Assembly (NCBI RefSeq): GCF_035594125.1 | Contig: NC_087163.1 | Coordinates: forward strand, 6,322,501-6,386,500 | Length of the DNA stretch: 64,000 bases | From: Scylla paramamosain | Taxonomy: Eukaryota; Arthropoda; Malacostraca; Decapoda; Portunidae | Reading direction: 5' to 3' | In this document: positions 21,870 through 64,000 of the stretch, piece by piece | Numbering within the stretch: the first letter of the stretch is position 1 | Layout: every line of letters begins with the position of its first letter | The notes under the pieces: generated by a model | What the model saw: the letters and a program-made list of their open reading frames with translations, nothing else | Databases searched by the model: none | Told to the model about the DNA's origin: nothing | Made by a program: the position numbers and the translations under genes

Positions 21870-22249
21870 GCGTCTAATTATAGACCTGTCAGCTTAACTT
21901 CAGTTGTAGGTAAAATATCTGAATCTATAATAGCGAGGAACATTAGGGAGCATTTAGACAAACATAAATTGATAAATCAGTCACAGCATGGTTTCACGAA
22001 GGGGACTTGTTAAGTTTTTACGGTAAAGTGTACGAGGCAGTAGATAAAGGTGACAGTTATGATATCTTATATCTGGACTTTAGTAAAAGCTTTTGACAAG
22101 GTACCCCATCAGAGGCTCCTGAGAAAAGTTAGGGGACACGGGATAAATGGGAAGATGTTAGGCTGGATAAGGTCATGGCTAAGCGACAAGCGACAAAGGG
22201 TTGTAATAAACGGCTCTAAATCCGAGTGGGGTCATGTAATTAGTGGGGT
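21870..22249 (+). pseudogene. CR1/L2-like LINE reverse transcriptase fragment (left part)
   Basis: Reads ASNYRPVSLTSVVGKISE, then SQHGF, LDF-x-K-(A)FDKVPHQRL, and WIRSWLSDKRQRVVINGSKS, the order of RT motifs 1-4 in CR1/L2-type LINEs. A stop sits after KGTC, and one extra A in the AAAAGC codon region (about 22085) shifts the frame. The reading is interrupted at 22258 by an inserted element and resumes at 25731. Confidence 0.75.
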
Positions 22250-22257
22250 ATCTAGGG
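22250..22257. repeat. Target-site duplication, left copy
   Basis: ATCTAGGG, identical to 25723-25730, bounding the hAT-type element. Confidence 0.8.
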
Positions 22258-22386
22258 CAGAGGTTTTCAAACTTTATTGCTTAGTGACGCACTTATGATA
22301 TATCCTGGACATTGACGGCGCACCAACTCTAAAGTCAGTGTAGTGTATACCTGTCCATGAAAATTACGCTGCGTACTTGAGGATAG

Positions 22387-25300
22387 TTTTTTTTTTTTTT
22401 TTTTATGTAGGAAGGATACTGGCCAAGGGCAACAAAAATGTAATAAAAAAAATGCCCACTGAAATGCCAGTCCCTTAAAAGGGTCAAAGCAGTGGTCAAA
22501 AATTGGTGGATAAGTGTCTTGAAACCTCCCTCTTGAAGGAATTCAAGTCATAGGAAGGTGGAAATACAGAAGCAGGCAAGGAGTTCCAGAGTTTACCAGA
22601 GAAAGGGATGAATGATTGAGAATACTGGTTAACTCTTGCGTTAGAGAGGTGGACAGAATAGGGGTGAGAGAAAGAAGAAAGTCTTGTGCAGCGAGGCCGC
22701 GGAAGGAGGGGAGGCATGCAGTTAGCAAGATCAGAAGAGCAGTTGGCATGAAAATAGCGGTAGAAGACAGCTAGATATGCAACATTGCGGCGGTGAGAGA
22801 GAGGCTGAAGACAGTCAGTTAGAGGAGAGGAGTTGATGAGACGAAAAGCTTTTGATTCCACCCTGTCTAGAAGAGCAGTATGAGTGGAACCCCCCCAGAC
22901 ATGTGAAGCATACTCCATACATGGACGGATAAGGCCCTTGTACAGAGTTAGCAGCTGGGGGGGGTGAGAAAAACTGGCGGAGACGTCTCAGAACACCTAA
23001 CTTCATAGAAGCTGTTTTAGCTAGAGATGAGATGTGAAGTTTCCAGTTCAGATTATAAGTAAAGGACAGACCGAGGATGTTCAGTGTAGAAGAGTGGGAC
23101 AGTTGAGTGTCATTGAAGAAGAGGGGATAGTTGTCTGGAAGATTGTGTCGAGTTGATAGATGGAGGAATTGAGTTTTTGAGGCATTGAACAATACCAAGT
23201 TTGCCCTGCCCCAATCAGAAATTTTAGAAAGATCAGAAGTCAGGCGTTCTGTGGCTTCCCTGCGTGATATGTTTACCTCCTGAAGGGTTGGACGTCTATG
23301 AAAAGACGTGGAAAAGTGCAGGGTGGTATCATCAGCATAAGAGTGGATAGGACAAGAAGTTTGATTTAGAAGATCATTAATGAATAATAAGAAGAGAGTG
23401 GGTGACAGGACAGAACCCTGAGGAACACCACTGTTAATAGATTTAGGAAAAGAACAGTGACCGTCTACCACAGCAGCAATAGAACGGTCAGAAAGGAAAC
23501 TTGAGATGAAGTTACAGAGAGAAGGATAGAAACCGTAGGAGGGTAGTTTGGAAATCAAAGCTTTGTGCCAGACTCTATCAAAAGCTTTTGATATGTCCAA
23601 GGCAGCAGCAAAAGTTTCACCAAAGTCTCTAAAAGAGGATGACCAAGACTCAGTAAGGAAAGCCAGAAGATCACCAGTAGAGCGGCCTTGACGGAACCCA
23701 TACTGGCGATCAGATAGAAGGTTGTGAAGTGATAGATGTTTAAGAATCTTCCTGTTGAGGATAGATTCAAAAATTTTAGATAAGCAGGAAATTAAAGCAA
23801 TAGGACGGTAGTTTGAGGGATTAGAGCGGTCACCCTTTTTAGGAACAGGTTGAATGTAGGCAAACTTCCAGCAAGAAGGAAAGGTAGATGTTGACAGACA
23901 GAGCTGAAAGAGTTTGACTAGGCAAGGTGCAAGCACGGAGGCACAGTTTCGGAGAACAATAGGAGGGACCCCATCAGGTCCATAAGCCTTCCGAGGGTTT
24001 AGGCCAGCGAGGGCATGGAAAACATCATTACGAAGAATTTTAATACGTGGCATGAAGTAGTCAGAGGGTGGAGGAGAGGGAGGAACAAGCCCAGAATCGT
24101 CCAAGGTAGAGTTTTTAGCAAAGGTTTGAGCAAAGAGTTCAGCTTTAGAAATAGATGTGATAGCAGTGGTGCCATCTGGTTGAAGTAAAGGAGGGAAAGA
24201 AGAAGAAGCAAAGTTATTGGAGATATTTTTGGTTAGATGCCAGAAATCACGAGGGGAGTTAGATCTTGAAAGGTTTTGACATTTTCTGTTAATGAAGGAG
24301 TTTTTGGCTAGTTGGAGAACAGACTTGGCATGGTTCCGGGCAGAAATATAAAGTGCATGAGATTCTGGTGAAGGAAGGCTTAAGTACCTTTTGTGGGCCA
24401 CCTCTCTATCATGTATAGCACGAGAACAAGCTGTGTTAAACCAAGGTTTAGAAGGTTTAGGACGAGAAAAAGAGTGAGGAATGTACGCCTCCATGCCAGA
24501 CACTATCACCTCTGTTATGCGCTCAGCACACAAAGACGGGTCTCTGACACGAAAGCAGTAGTCATTCCAAGGAAAATCAGCAAAATACCTCCTGAGGTCC
24601 CCCCAACTAGCAGAGGCAAAACGCCAGAGGCACCTTCGCTTAGGGGGATCCTGAGGAGGGATTGGAGTGATAGGACAAGATAAAGATATGAGATTGTGAT
24701 CGGAGGAGCCCAATGGAGAAGAAAGGATGACAGCATAAGCAGAAGGATTAGAGGTCAGGAAGAGGTCAAGAATGTTGGGCGTATCTCCAAGACGGTCAGG
24801 AATACGAGTAGGGTGTTGCACCAATTGCTCTAGGTCATGGAGGATAGCAAAGTTGTAGGCTAGTTCACCAGGATGGTCAGTGAAGGGAGAGGAAAGCCAA
24901 AGCTGGTGGTGAACATTGAAGTCTCCAAGAATGGAGATCTCTGCAAAAGGGAAGAGGGTCAGAATGTGCTCCACTTTGGAAGTTAAGTAGTCAAAGAATT
25001 TCTTATAGTCAGAGGAGTTAGGAGAGAGGTATACAGCACAGATAAATTTAGTATGAGAATGACTCTGTAGTCGTAGCCAGATGGTGGAAAACTCGGAAGA
25101 TTCAAGAGCGTGGGCACGAGAGCAGGTTAAGTCATTGCGCACGTAAACGCAGCATCCAGCTTTGGATCGAAAATGAGGATAGAGAAAGTAGGTGGGAACA
25201 GAAAAGGGGCTACTGTCAGTTGCCTCAGACACCTGAGTTTCAGTGAGGAAAAGAAGATGAGGTTTAGAAGAGGAGAGGTGGTGTTCTACAGATTGAAAAT

Positions 25301-25684
25301 TAGATCTTAGACCGCGAATGTTGCAGAAGTTAATGAAGAAAAAGTTGAGGGGGGTGTCAAGACACTTACGGTCGTCGACGGAAAGGCAGTCCGACCTGGG
25401 GACATTTATGGTCCCCTCCCCAGATGGGGACTCCGAGGCTGGTCTAGGAGTCGCCATGATTTTAAAATTTTTGGAGTGAAGGGTGTGTGTGTTATTAGGT
25501 GCTTGTAGTTTTGTGTGGAGGAAGAGAGTTGTCTTTAGAGGGCAGGCTGTGACTACCCCCTTGTGTTGTGAGACACAAAGGGAAACGTTCAGTGAGGTCA
25601 CAGCTGGGTTTAATGATAAGTTCACAGCACCCCCTGAACAGTGCTTTAGACCTCACTGGGAGTAATTATCGTTTCGGCAGGTGT
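22387..25684 (-). mobile_element. Non-LTR retrotransposon (Jockey/CR1-group LINE), nearly full length
   Basis: Read on the - strand: a leader from about 25684, an ORF from 25457, and a 3' end with a poly(A) tail seen as the T run 22387-22404. The same leader (CACCTGCCGAAA) and 3' end (CCTTGGCCAGT...CTACAT-A(n)) occur in the FYCO1 intron copies, which defines a family. No target duplication is clear because it sits inside the MITE. Confidence 0.85.
22496..25457 (-). pseudogene. LINE endonuclease-reverse transcriptase ORF, frameshifted once
   Basis: The ATG at 25457 starts [16 protein letters not shown]. An APE-type endonuclease follows ([45 protein letters not shown]). Then comes an RT with [61 protein letters not shown] and the catalytic SYADDTTL. 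The first frame continues to 22815, but sense breaks at a C run near 22958. The conserved C-terminal segment ([10 protein letters not shown], then LWNSLPASVFPPSYDLNSFK) continues in another frame to 22496. An in-window relative has a shorter C run there and reads straight through. The intact length would be about 985 codons. It is otherwise the best-preserved copy in the window, including an intact YADD. Confidence 0.85.
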
Positions 25685-25722
25685 CAAACTGTGCGCCGAG
25701 GCGCACAGTTTGAGAATCACTG

Positions 25723-28101
<2,379 letters not shown>

Positions 28102-28194
<93 letters not shown>

Positions 28195-28659
28195 TAAAAT
28201 CCCTCTCATCCGGCATTCGAGTATCCGGCAACTTCAAGTATCCGGCACATTTTTCCCCGAGCCTTAAAATCAATAAAAAATCAATGTGTACTCATAAAAT
28301 CGATTAAAATTCCCGCGCGAGGCATACTTTGTCCCCTTGCCACCAGAGCGCACTGCTTCGCGTCACCCGCGGCCCACTACACTGTGTTTACTCAGTGACT
28401 CAGTCCCGCTTGTGCACTGTTTATCGTCTGACGCCTTCATCATGCCTAAGGTTGTAGAAAAGAGGAAGCGTGTTGTGCTTACACTTAAGCAGCTGATCAG
28501 ATCATCTGCTGATTAAGATCAGCTGATCTTTGTTATGGTAAGATGCGTGAGTGTAGGGTAGTGATTGTGGACATAATTTCACTTCTATTCAAGTATCTCG
28601 CAATATTCAAGTATCCGGCATGTCGACGGTCCCGTTGATGCCGGATAAGAGGGATTTTA

Positions 28660-28691
<32 letters not shown>
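28102..28691. repeat. (TA)n microsatellite split by the pogo-like element
   Basis: TA 28102-28191 and 28661-28691 on either side of the element. Confidence 0.9.
28192..28662. mobile_element. pogo/Tigger-like non-autonomous DNA transposon
   Basis: A 471-bp element with inverted ends CAGTAAAATCCCTCT-C/T-ATCCGGCAT, inserted at TA within a TA microsatellite (TA on both sides). CTTCAAGTATCCGGC motifs recur inside both ends. The ATG at 28442 opens 24 codons, MPKVVEKRKRVVLTLKQL..., like the start of a Tigger-type transposase (basic run then LTLKQK) before a TAA at 28514. The rest of the transposase is deleted. Confidence 0.82.
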
Positions 28692-28693
<2 letters not shown>

Positions 28694-28911
28694 CTGTAAT
28701 AAGTTACAAATTTGTTGTTGAGATAGATGTTGCTCTGTTACATTTATTGTGATGATTTAACTTTAATTCACAAGAAAGGTATGATCTACAGTATGACATG
28801 AATGAACTGGTCAAACCTGTATATCAGAGGAAAACAATAATTGGAGTTATTTTCTTTGCAGGAAATGTATTAGGCAAGCAAGGGAATTCTCATATCTAAC
28901 TGTACAGCACA

Positions 28912-63805
<34,894 letters not shown>

Positions 63806-64000
63806 GTGCAGATACTTGCTGCTCATTTGCATGTTTTGTGTGATTTATCATGCATGTGAACAGACCTAAAGTCTGCTGTTGCCATAAGAATTATTCTAAG
63901 CATATATTTATTTACTTTATAGCACAGCTCACTTTCTGATGTTTCTTTAACATGTTAGATTATTTTTAAAGGTGCACAATTTTTCTCTGAAAGGCTTTTC

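Larger units (their letters stand above)
22258..25722. mobile_element. hAT-type MITE, split by a LINE
   Basis: The outer ends are CAGAGGTTTTCAAACT (22258) and the complement of AGTTTGAGAATCACTG (25707-25722); 13 of 16 positions agree. Perfect 8-bp direct repeats ATCTAGGG flank it (22250-22257 and 25723-25730), the hallmark size for hAT elements. The MITE itself is only about 170 bp (22258-22386 plus about 25685-25722); the rest is the LINE. A 14-bp-arm hairpin (TCAAACTGTGCGCC) lies just inside the right end at 25684-25713. Confidence 0.8.

Noticed and set aside
24393..24683. 96-codon + strand frame inside the LINE
   Set aside because: Antisense shadow of the endonuclease-RT ORF.

Overview
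This is an arthropod nuclear genome window, most likely from a decapod crustacean. The evidence is intron-rich animal genes, an extreme density of long CT/GA, GT/CA and AT microsatellites, abundant non-LTR retrotransposons, and TTAGG-type (arthropod telomere) pentamer repeats. The exact taxon is inference. I found no prokaryotic genes, tRNA, rRNA or CRISPR array.

Two protein-coding genes are supported, both on the + strand. (1) The last coding exon of a CD36/scavenger receptor class B gene (13162-14203) carries the end of the ectodomain, the C-terminal membrane helix and an unusually long cytoplasmic tail with WW-binding motifs. A roughly 3.3 kb 3' UTR follows, probably ending at a poly(A) signal at 17506. 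The rest of that gene must lie upstream of the window or in exons I could not recognise. (2) A FYCO1-like gene (RUN domain plus long coiled coil) starts at the ATG at 28912 and runs off the right edge. I place 13 coding exons, in consistent phase, to about 63805 (about 1,274 codons). The FYVE and GOLD parts expected in this family lie beyond the window. FYCO1 proteins link Rab7/PI3P/LC3-positive vesicles to plus-end microtubule transport.

Layout: 1-13161, no recognisable exon, dominated by microsatellites, including a higher-order compound array at 1309-2015 and a near-perfect 30-bp-arm hairpin at 11371-11435. 13162-about 17530, scavenger receptor 3' end. 17530-27100, intergenic, with a decayed FLYWCH/MULE-type transposase (about 20230-21264) and a nested set: a CR1/L2-like RT fragment, split by a hAT-type MITE with an 8-bp target duplication, which is itself split by a nearly full-length LINE on the - strand. 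28192-28662, a pogo/Tigger-like non-autonomous element inside an AT microsatellite. FYCO1 intron 5 (30283-40108) holds two head-to-tail copies of the same LINE family. Intron 6 (40185-53865) holds a 511-bp palindromic element with 203-bp inverted arms around head-to-head TTAGG repeats and an 8-bp direct repeat at its borders, plus a possible Merlin/ISXO2-type zinc-ribbon fragment. Later introns hold antisense CR1/L2-type LINE fragments, one of which shows a GA microsatellite growing out of a conserved coding motif.

The most novel items are the telomere-repeat-bearing palindromic element (50693-51203), the LINE-codon origin of a GA microsatellite (54480-54643), the MITE/LINE/CR1 nest (21870-25760), and the possible template-jump LINE dimer (30402-34916). 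Only the two gene identities and the transposon ends with visible target duplications are firmly grounded. Family names for decayed elements are motif recognition by eye, without database support.
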